The translations under genes and the position numbers were made by a program. Shown piece after piece: positions 7,636-18,208 of a stretch of 64,000 nt of DNA. The DNA comes from Pedobacter sp. ASV17 (lineage in GTDB: Bacteria > Bacteroidota > Bacteroidia > Sphingobacteriales > Sphingobacteriaceae): positions 25,990 to 89,989 of the forward strand of contig NZ_JAELTX010000005.1 in assembly GCF_016429065.1 (NCBI RefSeq), written 5' to 3'. The notes under the pieces are model-generated. The model searched no databases, had not been told where the DNA came from, and saw nothing but the letters and a program-made list of their open reading frames with translations. Numbering within the stretch: the first letter of the stretch is position 1; each line of letters begins with the position of its first letter.

Positions 7636-8980
7636 GGGTTAAAGTGTTTTTTAACGGTTCAATAATGGTATCTATATCTCCAGCACCAACGGTTAACACC
7701 AGCTCTGGATTTTTATCTTTAATGAGTGCTACTACATTTTCTTTGGCACAAACTTGCTTATGTTCATTGGTAATTTTATCCAATAGCATTTGCGAAGTCA
7801 CACCTTCAATTGGCAATTCTCTAGCTGGATAAATCTCCAATAGAACGATATCATCAGCGGTAGACAATACTTTTGCAAACTCGTCTGCAAAATCACGTGT
7901 ACGGGTAAACAAATGCGGCTGAAAAATTACCGTCAGCTTTTTATCAGGATGCAATTGTCGCACGGCATCAAAACAAGCTCTAAGCTCTTCTGGGTGGTGC
8001 GCATAATCATCTATATAAATATGCTCGTTGGTTTTTACAATCGTTTCGAACCTACGTTTCACTCCTTTGAAGCTCGCAATTGCTTTTTTAACGCTCTTTG
8101 GATGGACGCCCAAACTCAAAGCCACTCCAATGGCAGCTGTAGCATTCTCTACATTGTGCTTGCCGGGCATAGCCAACTTCAAATCTTTAATGGTGGTGTA
8201 ACCATCTTCAAAATCGAATACGAAACAGCCGTCTTCTACCCTGATATTTTTAGCATTAATTGCCGAATTTCCTGTGGCACTGTAGGTAATTCCAGCAATA
8301 GGCAAACCATCCTTAATGAACAAACGGCCTTCTGGTTTCAGTTGCGAAGCAAACAGGTTAAACGACTCATGCAAATGACTTTCATCTCCGTAGATATCTA
8401 AATGGTCGGCATCCATTGAGGTGATTACCGCTACATCTGGATGCAAAGTCAAGAACGATCTGTCGTATTCATCAGCCTCTACCACCACTACATTGTTTTT
8501 ACCATAAAGCACATTGCTGTTATAGTTAGTGGTAATGCCACCCAAAAATGCCGTACAACCAAAACCTGTATCAGTTAACAGGTGCGCCACCATAGATGAA
8601 GTGGTTGTTTTGCCGTGAGTACCCGCCACACCGATGCAGTACATGCCCTCGCTAATGATTCCCAATACTTGGGAACGTTTTTTCAAATCGAAACCTTTAT
8701 GCTGAAAGAAGTTAAGGATATGCGAATCTTTAGGGATAGCCGGCGTATACACAATTAAGGTATCGTCATATTTCTCTCTAAAAGCAACTGGGATCATCTC
8801 TTCTTCATCCACAAAAGAAATCAAGATTCCTTCTTGCTCCAATTGGGCTGTCAAAACCGTACGAGTTTTATCATAGCCGCAAACTACGCAGCCACGTTTT
8901 GCAAAATAGCGGGCAAGCGCACTCATGCCTATCCCCCCTATGCCTACAAAATAAACCCTATTGATATTTGACAATTCCAT
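7628..8980 (-). CDS. murC: UDP-N-acetylmuramate--L-alanine ligase
   Basis: This ligase adds L-alanine to UDP-MurNAc, the first step of stem-peptide assembly in the cytosol. The N-terminal domain has the Rossmann motif GIGGIGMSALARYF. The central domain has the ATP loop GVAGTHGKTTTSSM. VEADEYDRSFL and DDYAHHPEE are characteristic of MurC. The length of 450 residues is normal. It lies between murG and ftsQ and overlaps ftsQ by 8 bases, indicating translational coupling. Confidence 0.96.
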   Translation of the reverse strand: MELSNINRVYFVGIGGIGMSALARYFAKRGCVVCGYDKTRTVLTAQLEQEGILISFVDEEEMIPVAFREKYDDTLIVYTPAIPKDSHILNFFQHKGFDLKKRSQVLGIISEGMYCIGVAGTHGKTTTSSMVAHLLTDTGFGCTAFLGGITTNYNSNVLYGKNNVVVVEADEYDRSFLTLHPDVAVITSMDADHLDIYGDESHLHESFNLFASQLKPEGRLFIKDGLPIAGITYSATGNSAINAKNIRVEDGCFVFDFEDGYTTIKDLKLAMPGKHNVENATAAIGVALSLGVHPKSVKKAIASFKGVKRRFETIVKTNEHIYIDDYAHHPEELRACFDAVRQLHPDKKLTVIFQPHLFTRTRDFADEFAKVLSTADDIVLLEIYPARELPIEGVTSQMLLDKITNEHKQVCAKENVVALIKDKNPELVLTVGAGDIDTIIEPLKNTLTHA

Positions 8981-9043
8981 TCCCTTGGTTGGTTTGTTTA
9001 TGGTTATTTAGTTTTTTAGACTGCTACCAAAACTTTCTACTTT

Positions 9044-10147
9044 TTACTTAATTAGCTTCAACACTTCTTTCGCTATCACTTCATCGGCATTAGCAAAAGC
9101 CATTTTCCCTATATTTTCACTCAGCTGCGCTGATTTATCTTTATCATTTAACAAGCTTAATGCTTGAGCCACCAGTGTATCTTCTGCCGAAGCATCCTTA
9201 ATTAAGATGGCTGCATTTTCCTTTACCAAAGCCAAAGCATTTTTTGTTTGGTGGTCTTCTGCTACGTTTGGCGAAGGCACCAAAATCACAGGTTTTTTAA
9301 TTAGGCATAGTTCTGCAATGGTTCCTGCACCTGCTCTGGAAACAATCACATCCGACGCTGCATAAGCTAAATCCATCTGATTTAAAAATTCCAAAATGCG
9401 AACATTGGGATGGTAGTCCAATCCCAATCGCTCTACAATTCCTTTGTAATAAAACTTGCCCGTTTGCCAAATCACCTGCACATCTTGCGCAATAATTTCG
9501 GCCAAATGCTTTTCAATACTTTTATTTAAAGTTCCAGCTCCCAAGCTACCACCCGTTACCAAAATGGTTTTCTTTAGTGGATCTAGTTTCAACAACTCAG
9601 CTCCAGCATATCGGCGACCTTCAATATCCACAATGTTTTTTCTCACGGGATTTCCAGTCTTCAAAATCCTATCTGGTGGAAAGAATGCTTCCATCCCATC
9701 AAAAGCCACGCAAATTTTCGATGCTTTTTTCCCTAGCAACTTGTTGGTGACACCCGCGTAAGAATTCTGTTCCTGTATCAAATAAGGTATTTTCTTTAGA
9801 GATGCGGCGTAAAGCAAAGGCCCAGATGCATAACCACCCACACCTACTACAGCGTTGGGTTTGAAATCGGCAATTAGTTTCATCGCTTTGCGCACACTAC
9901 CTATAACCTTAAATGGCAGCCCAAGGTTTTTTAAAATTGAACCTCGTTGAATACCACTAATATTTAGTCCCACAATTTTATATCCAGCCGCTGGAACCTT
10001 CTCCATTTCCATGCGCCCTTCTGCACCAACAAACAGGATTTCGCATTGCGGCGAAATTGCTTTTAGCGCATTAGCAATGGCAACGGCGGGAAAAATGTGC
10101 CCGCCTGTGCCACCACCAGATATGATAATTTTTGGGAAATTATTCAT
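9044..10147 (-). CDS. murG: UDP-GlcNAc transferase MurG (lipid I to lipid II)
   Basis: This peripheral membrane glycosyltransferase adds GlcNAc to lipid I on the inner face of the membrane. The glycine-rich loop GGGTGGHIFPAVA lies near residue 11, and the second loop GGSLGAGTLN is in the C-terminal domain. SRAGAGTIAEL and PSPNVAEDHQTKNA form the UDP-GlcNAc site. At 367 residues its length is normal. It follows ftsW after a 113-base gap that carries TTAGCTAATTAGC-type palindromes. Confidence 0.96.
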   Translation of the reverse strand: MNNFPKIIISGGGTGGHIFPAVAIANALKAISPQCEILFVGAEGRMEMEKVPAAGYKIVGLNISGIQRGSILKNLGLPFKVIGSVRKAMKLIADFKPNAVVGVGGYASGPLLYAASLKKIPYLIQEQNSYAGVTNKLLGKKASKICVAFDGMEAFFPPDRILKTGNPVRKNIVDIEGRRYAGAELLKLDPLKKTILVTGGSLGAGTLNKSIEKHLAEIIAQDVQVIWQTGKFYYKGIVERLGLDYHPNVRILEFLNQMDLAYAASDVIVSRAGAGTIAELCLIKKPVILVPSPNVAEDHQTKNALALVKENAAILIKDASAEDTLVAQALSLLNDKDKSAQLSENIGKMAFANADEVIAKEVLKLIK

Positions 10148-10167
10148 GTTGTTAATTTGATGATTGG

Positions 10168-10260
10168 TTGATTAGCTAATTAGCCAATTCCTCTCATTGT
10201 CTCTAATTTTGTTCTCTTCTATTATTATCAAATCAGCTAATTGTTACATCAGCTATTCAT
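10168..10260. repeat. AGCTAATT palindrome cluster between ftsW and murG
   Basis: ATTAGCTAATTAGCCAATT begins at 10171 and CAGCTAATTG lies about 60 bases further on. Similar sequence, partly inverted, lies between ftsI and murE at 16065-16084. A longer hairpin built from the same word is at 28867-28896. These look like copies of a short dispersed repeat. Confidence 0.45.
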
Positions 10261-11442
10261 TTAAGCCATCGCAGGAATCTCACCTACAATCACCTTATCT
10301 TCTTTTTTAACGCTACTACCATTTTCTTCTACATCTCTACTCACACTCAGGATAATGCCAAACGCAATACTGGTAAATATCATGGAAGTTCCTCCCATAC
10401 TTACCAAAGGCAAAGGCACCCCTGTTACAGGCCCCAGTCCTACTGCTACCGCCATATTTGCAAAAGCTTGAATGGTTAAACTAAAGCTCAGGCCTGCAGC
10501 CAACAGCGCCCCAAATGCCTTGGGACTTCGGGTGACAATACGCACACACCGGTACAACAGCACCAAGTAAAGCACGATAATGGCTAAACCGCCTACCGTT
10601 CCATATTCCTCAATAATAATGGCAAAAATGAAATCGGAATATGGATGCGGTAAGAAGTTTCGTTCAGTACTGTTGCCAGGTCCTTTTCCTAGCACGCCGC
10701 CAGTAGCCAATGCAATTTTAGCATGGTCAGACTGGTATGTCTTATCTGAGTGCTGTAACTCTGGATGTAAAAATGAGCTGATACGTGATTTGTACGTTTC
10801 TCTACGTGGGCCTAAAAACACCACAAAAAGCAATAATACCAAACCACCAGCACAAACTGTCAATATTTGTTTAATACTAATACGGCCAATAATCAACAGC
10901 AAAATACTTACGCCAAATAGCATCAGCGCTGTGGACAAGTTGGCTAACGCAATGAGGATAAACACCACGCAAACGGACCCCATGATAGGCAAGAACGCTT
11001 GTCTTACATCTTTGATATTCTCCTGCTTACGGGTCAACATCCTAGCTAAAAACGTAATTAAAGCCAATTTAGCCAAATCGGAAGTTTGAAACGTAAGGTT
11101 AATCACAGGGATTTTCACCCAACGTGAAGCCTCATTTAACGATTGTCCGAAAACCAACGTATATAGCAATAGCGGCAAGGTAACAATCATCAAAATTTTG
11201 GAAATACCTGCGTAGTACTTATAGTCAAGCAAATGGGCAATGTAAATCATGGCAATGCCCAGCAACACGAAAATTACGTGCTTGTACAACAGGTATTTTT
11301 CTACCGTAACGCCTTTTTTATAGGCAATAGCTCCAGTAGCACTATACACCGCCATAATGGAAACCATGGACAACAGGATGATGATGATCCAGATCCAACG
11401 GTCGCCTTTGGTACGTTCTAAAAGTGCGTTGATGTTAAACAT
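10261..11442 (-). CDS. ftsW: Lipid II polymerase FtsW (SEDS family)
   Basis: This is a polytopic SEDS glycosyltransferase that polymerises lipid II at the septum with its partner FtsI. About ten hydrophobic segments are visible. The C-terminal signature PVTGVPLPLVSMGGTSM is the SEDS hallmark. The 393-residue length is normal. RodA is the only realistic alternative, but the position between murD and murG inside the dcw cluster favours FtsW. Confidence 0.93.
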   Translation of the reverse strand: MFNINALLERTKGDRWIWIIIILLSMVSIMAVYSATGAIAYKKGVTVEKYLLYKHVIFVLLGIAMIYIAHLLDYKYYAGISKILMIVTLPLLLYTLVFGQSLNEASRWVKIPVINLTFQTSDLAKLALITFLARMLTRKQENIKDVRQAFLPIMGSVCVVFILIALANLSTALMLFGVSILLLIIGRISIKQILTVCAGGLVLLLFVVFLGPRRETYKSRISSFLHPELQHSDKTYQSDHAKIALATGGVLGKGPGNSTERNFLPHPYSDFIFAIIIEEYGTVGGLAIIVLYLVLLYRCVRIVTRSPKAFGALLAAGLSFSLTIQAFANMAVAVGLGPVTGVPLPLVSMGGTSMIFTSIAFGIILSVSRDVEENGSSVKKEDKVIVGEIPAMA

Positions 11443-11460
11443 TTTTATTCCTTATTTAGT

Positions 11461-11707
11461 TGATTACACAGATTTTGCGATTTCACCTATTGTTACTCTT
11501 ATTTTTTACCACCTAAGACACCTTAGGTCATTTAAGTTTTATTTCTTCTATTTTAGTCTTTCAGCTTTGGTCTTTCCATCCCAACTAATCTGGGTTTCAC
11601 TATACTCAACTTTTACTTTATTTTTTTCTTCGGTTGATTACACAGATTTTGCGATTTCACCGATTGTTTCTCTTGTTTTTCACCGCCTAAGACACCTTAG
11701 GTCATTT
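11461..11707. repeat. 73-bp direct repeat between murD and ftsW
   Basis: Copies at 11461-11533 and 11635-11707 differ at about five positions and are spaced exactly 174 bases apart. Both start TGATTACACAGATTTTGCG and end with a small hairpin (ACCTAAG-ACAC-CTTAGGT in the first copy). A degenerate relative lies at 13188-13260 between mraY and murD. The whole ftsW-murD gap is 280 bases and holds nothing else I can identify. Confidence 0.7.
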
Positions 11708-11722
11708 TAGCTCTTAACTTCC

Positions 11723-13114
11723 TTATAGTTCTTTTACGGCAGCTTTAAACTGGTTACCGCGGTCTTCGTAATTTTTAAATAAATCAAAGCTTGCACAAGC
11801 TGGCGACAACAACACCGTACTGCCCTTTTTAGCCAAATGATAAGCCACCTGTACCGCCTCTTCTGCTGAGAAAGTGTTCACAATTACTTCTACATCATCT
11901 TCAAAAGCTTCGTGGATACGTTTGTTGTCTTTACCCAAACAGATGATAGCTTTTACTTTGCTTTTCACCAAGTCCTTTAGCATGGTATAATCGTTGCCTT
12001 TATCTACACCGCCCATAATCAACACTACATCGGTATTTACACTTTCCAATGCATACCATGTTGAGTTTACGTTTGTTGCTTTTGAATCGTTGATATAAGT
12101 CACATCCGATATTTTGGCCACAAACTCTAACCTGTGATCAATATTCTTGAAATCACCCATGCTTTCGCGGATAGTTTCGTTACGTAACTCCAATACTTTT
12201 GCAACGATACCTGAAGCCATTGAGTTGTAAATGTTGTGCTTACCTTGTAAGGCTAGATCCGAAATTGACATGGTTAGTTTGTTGTTTAATTGTGTGTTGA
12301 TATAAATTGTATTCTCTTCTAAATAGGCTCCAGGTTCCACTCTTTCAATAATGGAAAAAGGATACTGCTTGGCTTGTATGTTTACAGCCTGTAAGGCCTT
12401 CTTTGTTTCTTCGTCATCGGCACAGTACACAAAAACATCTGCGGCCGTCTGGTTTTGCACAATCCGCATCTTTGAGGCGGCGTAATTCTCAATTTTGTAA
12501 TCGTACCTATCTAAATGATCAGGTGTGATATTTAATAAAACAGCGATATCAGCTTTAAACTCGTACATATCATCCAACATAAAGCTGGATATCTCGAGCA
12601 CATACCAATCGTAATTCTGATCAGCCACCTGTGCTGCGAAACTATGGCCAATATTTCCCGCCAAGCCTACGTTCAATCCTGCTTTTTTAAGGATATGATA
12701 GGTCAACATACTGGTGGTCGACTTGCCATTTGAACCTGTAATGCAAATGGTTTTTGCTGAAGTATATCGCTTTGCAAATTCAATTTCCGAAATCACAGAA
12801 ATTCCTTTCTCCACCAATGCTTTCACGATAGGCGCCTTTGGAGGAATACCTGGACTTTTCACTACTTCCACAGCGTTTAAAATCAATGCTTCGGTATGTT
12901 GATTTTCCTCAAAAGGAATGTTCATTCCCTGCAAATCGGATTTATAAGCATCTGCAATACTTCCAAAATCAGACACAAAAACATCAAAACCTTGCTTTTG
13001 CGCTAGTTTAGCAGCTCCTACTCCACTTTCGCCTGCACCCAAAATAACTACACGCGAACCTGCCGCCATTGCTGACTTGGTGCTACTTGGTGATATGTTA
13101 TTATTTGAGTCCAT
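11723..13114 (-). CDS. murD: UDP-N-acetylmuramoyl-L-alanine--D-glutamate ligase
   Basis: This enzyme adds D-glutamate to UDP-MurNAc-L-Ala. VVILGAGESGVGAA begins the N-terminal domain and CITGSNGKSTTSML is the ATP loop. NDSKATN and SPACASFDLF are typical MurD motifs. The start is uncertain: the ATG at 13114 gives a 15-residue Ser/Asn-rich extension before the second methionine at 13069, where family members usually begin. Neither has a clear ribosome-binding site. Confidence 0.94.
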   Translation of the reverse strand: MDSNNNISPSSTKSAMAAGSRVVILGAGESGVGAAKLAQKQGFDVFVSDFGSIADAYKSDLQGMNIPFEENQHTEALILNAVEVVKSPGIPPKAPIVKALVEKGISVISEIEFAKRYTSAKTICITGSNGKSTTSMLTYHILKKAGLNVGLAGNIGHSFAAQVADQNYDWYVLEISSFMLDDMYEFKADIAVLLNITPDHLDRYDYKIENYAASKMRIVQNQTAADVFVYCADDEETKKALQAVNIQAKQYPFSIIERVEPGAYLEENTIYINTQLNNKLTMSISDLALQGKHNIYNSMASGIVAKVLELRNETIRESMGDFKNIDHRLEFVAKISDVTYINDSKATNVNSTWYALESVNTDVVLIMGGVDKGNDYTMLKDLVKSKVKAIICLGKDNKRIHEAFEDDVEVIVNTFSAEEAVQVAYHLAKKGSTVLLSPACASFDLFKNYEDRGNQFKAAVKEL

Positions 13115-13187
13115 CTTTATTTTTTTAGTTTATTGGCTGGTTGGTTTTTTAGTTGTTTAGACCTTATCCCAAATTTTATTTTTTTTT

Positions 13188-13276
13188 AGTGATTTCACGG
13201 ATTTAGCTTTTTTAAACACCTAAGACATTTTAGAACACCTTAGTACTTTTTAGTCTTCGACAAGCTCAGACTGACA
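13188..13276. repeat. Degenerate intergenic repeat between mraY and murD
   Basis: TGATTTCACGGATT followed by CACCTAAGACATTTTAG and CACCTTAG resembles the 73-bp repeat at 11461 and 11635 but is diverged. It runs into TCTTCGACAAGCTCAGACTGACA, a string of the type often repeated in Bacteroidota intergenic regions. The murD-mraY gap is 207 bases in all. Confidence 0.45.
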
Positions 13277-13321
13277 ACTATGCTTTTTACTTCTTACTTT
13301 AAACTTTTTACCCTAAACTTT

Positions 13322-14584
13322 CTATCTCAACTTCAGTGTTACAAAGGCGATAACCGCCAATAAAATTCCAATGATCCAAAAGCGGGTTACAATTTTAGCT
13401 TCGTGATAACCTTTCTTTTGATAATGGTGGTGCAATGGCGACATAAGGAAAATCCTTTTCCCTTCGCCAAAACGTTTCTTTGTATACTTGAAATAGGTTA
13501 CCTGCAAGCTTACCGACAAGACTTCTACCAAGAACACTCCACATATAATTGGAATCAATAATTCTTTTCTAATCATGATGGCGAAAACGGCAATGATACC
13601 ACCAATGGTTAAACTACCCGTATCACCCATGAAAATTTGCGCAGGGTAGGAATTGTACCACAGAAAACCAATACAAGCCCCAACAAATGCACTGGCAAAA
13701 ATGATGAGCTCGCCACTGTTGGGAATGTACATGATGTTCAGGTAGTCGGCAATGACCGTATTACCAGAAACGTAGGCAAATATCCCTAAGCTAATACCAA
13801 TAATAGCGGAGGTACCAGTGGCCAAGCCGTCAATACCGTCGGTTAAATTGGCTCCATTGGAAACTGCCGTTACAATGATGATTACGAACGCCAAAAACAC
13901 AATGAATGCATATTTCTCATACCCTTCACCTAAGAATTTTACCACTTTTGCGTAATCAAATTCGTTGTTTTTGTAAAAAGGAATATTGGTTTTCGTCGAT
14001 TTTACATCTTGTGTATAGTAGTAGGCTTCGCCTTTTTTACGCAACACCATTGGTGCAGCACTTTGTACCTTAGCTGTGTCTATCTTAGTCGTTTCATCAA
14101 CGGTTTGGCGAACTACAATATTTGGATGGAAATACATGGTAAGTCCAACGATAATTGCCAAACCTACTTGTCCAACCACCTTAAAACGACCCGCTAAACC
14201 TTCTTTATTTTTTTTGAAAACCTTGATATAGTCATCCAAGAAACCGATTGCCCCCATCCACAAAGTGGTTACGATCATCAAAATCACGTAGATATTGGTA
14301 ATGTTGGCGAACAAAATGGTTGGAATTAAAATACCCATCAAAATCATGACACCACCCATGGTAGGCGTACCTTGTTTTTGCATCTGTCCTTCTAAACCTA
14401 GGTTACGAACAGTCTCACCTACCTGTTTAAGACGTAGGTAATCAATAATTCTTCGTCCGTATACCGTGGTGATAATCAGCGAAAGAATAATAGACAACGA
14501 TGACCTGAAGGTAAGATATTGGAACAACCTCAGCCCTGGGAAATCGTAGTGTTTATGTAGATATTCGAATAATAAATATAACAT
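13322..14584 (-). CDS. mraY: Phospho-MurNAc-pentapeptide translocase MraY
   Basis: This integral membrane enzyme transfers phospho-MurNAc-pentapeptide to undecaprenyl phosphate, giving lipid I. Catalytic acidic motifs are seen in [14 protein letters not shown] and [11 protein letters not shown], with FMGDTGSL and [11 protein letters not shown] near the C-terminus. It has 420 residues, longer than E. coli MraY (360) because of an extra loop between about residues 155 and 215. Its start overlaps the murE stop by one base (TAATG). Confidence 0.96.
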   Translation of the reverse strand: MLYLLFEYLHKHYDFPGLRLFQYLTFRSSLSIILSLIITTVYGRRIIDYLRLKQVGETVRNLGLEGQMQKQGTPTMGGVMILMGILIPTILFANITNIYVILMIVTTLWMGAIGFLDDYIKVFKKNKEGLAGRFKVVGQVGLAIIVGLTMYFHPNIVVRQTVDETTKIDTAKVQSAAPMVLRKKGEAYYYTQDVKSTKTNIPFYKNNEFDYAKVVKFLGEGYEKYAFIVFLAFVIIIVTAVSNGANLTDGIDGLATGTSAIIGISLGIFAYVSGNTVIADYLNIMYIPNSGELIIFASAFVGACIGFLWYNSYPAQIFMGDTGSLTIGGIIAVFAIMIRKELLIPIICGVFLVEVLSVSLQVTYFKYTKKRFGEGKRIFLMSPLHHHYQKKGYHEAKIVTRFWIIGILLAVIAFVTLKLR

Positions 14585-16041
14585 TAGCTGATTTGATTTA
14601 ATTGTTCGTTAATGATTTCCTTATCATCAAAATGATGTCTTACACCATTGATTTCTTGGTATTTCTCGTGCCCTTTACCTGCAATCAAGATAATATCTCC
14701 AGGTTGTGCCAAATGACAAGCAGTCTTAATTGCTTCTCTCCTATCTAAAATACTGATGGTCTTACGTTGGTTAGTTGGCGAAACACCAGCCTCCATATCT
14801 TTAATTATTGCTTGCGGATCTTCGGTCCTCGGATTATCGGAAGTTAAAATCACTTTATCGCTCCAATCACAAGCCACTTGGGCCATCACCGGGCGTTTAG
14901 TTTTATCTCTATCTCCACCGCATCCAATTACTGTAATGACTTGCTCCGTTCCTTTCCTGATGTTAGCAATGGTGCTCAATACATTTTGTACTGCATCTGG
15001 TGTGTGCGCATAGTCTACAATTCCTACAATGCCCGTTTTAGAAACGATGTAATCGAAACGACCCTCGGCGCCTGAAAGTGCACTTAAAGTAGTCAACACT
15101 TTCAACTTATCTTGCTCTAGCAATACCGCTGTAGCATAAGCAGCTAACAAATTATAGGCATTAAAAGAACCTACCATTTTGAAAAAAACATCGGTTTGGT
15201 CTATTTCTAAATGCAGGCCACTAAATTTATTTTCAATCACCTTTGCTTTAAAATCAGCCATCTGTTTTAAAGCATAAGTCTTTTTGTATGCCTTGGTATT
15301 TTGCAACATCACCATTCCGTTTTTATCATCGGTGTTGGTTAAGGCAAAAGCCGATTTTGGCAAGGTGTCAAAAAACTGCTTCTTCGCTTTTAAATAATTA
15401 TCGAAGGTTTTATGAAAATCTAAATGATCGTGAGTGATATTTGAGAATACCGCTCCTGCAAAAGTCAAACCCGAAATGCGGTGTTGTGCTACTGCATGGG
15501 AGCTTACTTCCATAAAGCAATATTCACAGCCTGCATCAACCATGTCCCTTAACAACTGATTTAAAGCAATTGGATTTGGGGTGGTGTGCGTGGCAGGCAC
15601 CACTTTATCTTTAATCTGATTTTGAACGGTAGAAATTAAACCTGTATCGTAGCTTAAACCACTAAATAATTGATACAATAACGTAGCGATGGTCGTTTTT
15701 CCGTTAGTGCCCGTAATACCTACCAATTTTAATTCAGCAGATGGATTGCCGTAAAAATTACAAGCAATAATTCCAAGTGCTTCTGAAGAGTCGGCAACTT
15801 GTACATAGGTTACTGATTCGTTCAATTGAACAGGCAACTCCTCACACACAATCACGCTTGCACCCGCCGCAATGGTTTGCTCAATAAATTGATGACCATC
15901 CACCGCTGTACCTCTAATGGCAAAGAACAAGGTTCCAGGATTCACCAAACGAGAATCAAAAGCCAAGGCCGCTACCTCTACCTGAGGCAAACCTTTTAAG
16001 CTATTAATCGAAACTCCGTAAAGTAAATCTTGTAAATTCAT
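14584..16041 (-). CDS. murE: UDP-MurNAc-tripeptide ligase MurE, meso-DAP type
   Basis: This enzyme adds the third stem-peptide residue. The ATP loop is [14 protein letters not shown]. The DNPR motif in [11 protein letters not shown] is the established marker for meso-diaminopimelate rather than lysine, which agrees with a Gram-negative wall. Of normal length at 485 residues. One-base overlap with mraY downstream; a 61-base gap to ftsI upstream contains an AGCTAATT palindrome. Confidence 0.96.
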   Translation of the reverse strand: MNLQDLLYGVSINSLKGLPQVEVAALAFDSRLVNPGTLFFAIRGTAVDGHQFIEQTIAAGASVIVCEELPVQLNESVTYVQVADSSEALGIIACNFYGNPSAELKLVGITGTNGKTTIATLLYQLFSGLSYDTGLISTVQNQIKDKVVPATHTTPNPIALNQLLRDMVDAGCEYCFMEVSSHAVAQHRISGLTFAGAVFSNITHDHLDFHKTFDNYLKAKKQFFDTLPKSAFALTNTDDKNGMVMLQNTKAYKKTYALKQMADFKAKVIENKFSGLHLEIDQTDVFFKMVGSFNAYNLLAAYATAVLLEQDKLKVLTTLSALSGAEGRFDYIVSKTGIVGIVDYAHTPDAVQNVLSTIANIRKGTEQVITVIGCGGDRDKTKRPVMAQVACDWSDKVILTSDNPRTEDPQAIIKDMEAGVSPTNQRKTISILDRREAIKTACHLAQPGDIILIAGKGHEKYQEINGVRHHFDDKEIINEQLNQIS

Positions 16042-16064
16042 TTTTTCTAATTAACTGATGCGAC

Positions 16065-16084
16065 AATTAGCTAATTGGCTAATT
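16065..16084. repeat. AATTAGCTAATT palindrome between ftsI and murE
   Basis: AATTAGCTAATT (16065-16076) is a perfect 12-bp palindrome followed by GGCTAATTA. It is related to the copy at 10171-10189. There is no T-tract, so termination is not indicated. Confidence 0.4.
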
Positions 16085-16102
16085 ACCACATTATCAAATT
16101 CA

Positions 16103-18208
16103 CTACTGCAACAATATCTCCACCATTAAGCCTTTTCCTATCTTGCTTCCTGCTTGAATAGATTGGCTAACCACCTTACCACTTCCTTTTACACGGGCTT
16201 TTAAACCCACATTTCCTAGTAAAAACATGGCATCTTTTAATCCCATACCATTTACATTTGGCATTATTCCTTTTACGGGCGTGTTCTCTTCGTAAGCCAC
16301 GCCGTTATTGGTATCAACCGAGTTAAAATATTCTGACTTAGCAGCATAAAGTGCCTTTACACCAAAAGCATTGTACACTTTTTTGGTGGCCTGGCTTTGT
16401 CCAGCTTTTGCTTCTGGAGCAACTGTGTTTCCAGCAAAATGCTCTTCCACCTTGTTATACATATTCACATCGCTGGCATAAATACGATCGGCCACTTCTC
16501 TAAATACTGGTCCCGAAACCAATGCACCATAGTAAGCGCCTTTAGGATCATTAATCACCACGATCATGGAATATTTAGGTCTTTCAGCAGGAAAATAACC
16601 TACGAAAGAAGCTTGATATTGTCTTTTTGCCTTATAACCCAAATTAGCATCGGCCACCTGAGCAGTACCCGTTTTACCTGCTATCTTATACAATGGGTTG
16701 TATACAATTTGTTTACCACTACCATTGGTCACCACAGCTTCCAACATCACTTTCAGTTTGGAAAGGGTTTCATCAGAACAAACTTTTTCGTTCATCACTC
16801 TTGCCTTAAACTGCTCAATAGGATTACCCAATCTTCTAATTTCTCTTACGAAAATTGGTGCTACCATTTTACCGTTATTGGCAATAGCATTGTATAGCGT
16901 TAACATCTTTAAAGGTGTTAACTGCATTTCATAACCATAAGCCATTTGGGGCAGGGTCATATTTTTGTTCCAACTTTTAAAAGTTTTTGGATTTTTAACG
17001 ACTGGCTTGGCCTCTCCAGGGATTTGCAAACCAGTTAGCTCATTCAAATGCCAGTTATAAAGATGATCTGTAAACTGTTTTGGATTATCACGATAGTTGT
17101 TGTTTACCAACTGCGCAATAGCAGAGTTAGAAGATTGCTCAAAAGCTCTTTTTACGGTAACTACACCTATACTTCCATGGGAATCCTTAATGGTGTGCCC
17201 ACCGGGAAGCTTATAATTCTCGGTACCAATCAAAGTATTAGTATCCACCTTTTTATCGTCCAACAAAGCCATATAAGAAGCTAGCTTAAAGGTTGAACCT
17301 GGATCTTGATTACCTGCAATGGCATAGTTAAACTGCTCTTTATAAACACCCTCTTCTACTTTTGTAAAATTGGCTACAGCCCTAATCTCACCCGTTTCTA
17401 CCTCCATTACAATTACACAACCATGGTGCGCCTGACTTTTAATCAATTGCTTTTCTAGCGCACTTTGTGCCAAATCCTGCATATTGATATCAATGGTAGA
17501 GATAATGTCGGCCCCATCTTTTGGCGCTACCTCTGCTTCGCTATTCACAGGAATCCAAACACCACCACTAATGCGTTGCATCAGCCTTCTTCCTGTTTCA
17601 CCATTGATATAATTACCATAAGCACCTTCTAAACCCACACCATTTTTTACATTTTCATTTTTGTAACCAATGGTACGTGCCGCCAAAGCTTTAAATGGCA
17701 AAATGCGTTTGTTCTTTTGGATAGCCATTAAGCCACCACTATGCTTACCTATATTATATAAAGGAAAAGCTCTAACGATTTTTAAGTCCTGATAAGAAAC
17801 TTTACGTTTGATGAGCACATAACGGGCGCTATCTTGCCTCGCTTTTCGCAAATAGCGAGAGTAGTCTTTTGCACTTTTATCTTTAAAAAAGGCAGACAGG
17901 TTCATCGCCAACGAATCGACCTTTGAGTTGAAAACTTTATCATCCTGAATACCACCAGCAAACATATCCATCCTCAATTCGTACTCAGGCACAGAAGTGG
18001 CCAATAAGCTACCATCTACAGAATAGATGTTGCCACGGGTAGCTTCTATATCAAATTCCTTGGTCGACAAACTATCAGCCATGGCCACCCACTTGTGACC
18101 CTGTCTAAATTGCACATCAATCAACCTAACGAAAACGGCAAGCGCAAAAAGCACAATTAGCCCGAAAGCTAAGTATACCCTCATTAATATGTTTGCCCTG
18201 ATATTCAT
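16103..18208 (-). CDS. ftsI: Septal transpeptidase FtsI (PBP3-like) with PASTA domain
   Basis: This class B penicillin-binding protein cross-links septal peptidoglycan in the periplasm. One membrane anchor lies at about residues 9-29, followed by the dimerisation domain and the transpeptidase domain. Active-site motifs are STFK (Ser about 305), SSN (about 361) and KTGT (about 511). A single PASTA domain occupies about residues 640-701, beginning MPNVNGMGLKDA. Proteobacterial FtsI usually lacks PASTA, while Bacteroidota homologues carry one. It abuts the ftsL-like gene, sharing one base. Confidence 0.95.
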   Translation of the reverse strand: MNIRANILMRVYLAFGLIVLFALAVFVRLIDVQFRQGHKWVAMADSLSTKEFDIEATRGNIYSVDGSLLATSVPEYELRMDMFAGGIQDDKVFNSKVDSLAMNLSAFFKDKSAKDYSRYLRKARQDSARYVLIKRKVSYQDLKIVRAFPLYNIGKHSGGLMAIQKNKRILPFKALAARTIGYKNENVKNGVGLEGAYGNYINGETGRRLMQRISGGVWIPVNSEAEVAPKDGADIISTIDINMQDLAQSALEKQLIKSQAHHGCVIVMEVETGEIRAVANFTKVEEGVYKEQFNYAIAGNQDPGSTFKLASYMALLDDKKVDTNTLIGTENYKLPGGHTIKDSHGSIGVVTVKRAFEQSSNSAIAQLVNNNYRDNPKQFTDHLYNWHLNELTGLQIPGEAKPVVKNPKTFKSWNKNMTLPQMAYGYEMQLTPLKMLTLYNAIANNGKMVAPIFVREIRRLGNPIEQFKARVMNEKVCSDETLSKLKVMLEAVVTNGSGKQIVYNPLYKIAGKTGTAQVADANLGYKAKRQYQASFVGYFPAERPKYSMIVVINDPKGAYYGALVSGPVFREVADRIYASDVNMYNKVEEHFAGNTVAPEAKAGQSQATKKVYNAFGVKALYAAKSEYFNSVDTNNGVAYEENTPVKGIMPNVNGMGLKDAMFLLGNVGLKARVKGSGKVVSQSIQAGSKIGKGLMVEILLQ

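Noticed and set aside
7913..8401. 162-codon plus-strand frame opposite murC
   Set aside because: It lies wholly within murC on the other strand and shows no recognisable domain.
10580..11089. 169-codon plus-strand frame opposite ftsW
   Set aside because: It is antisense to well-supported ftsW transmembrane segments and has no recognisable motif.
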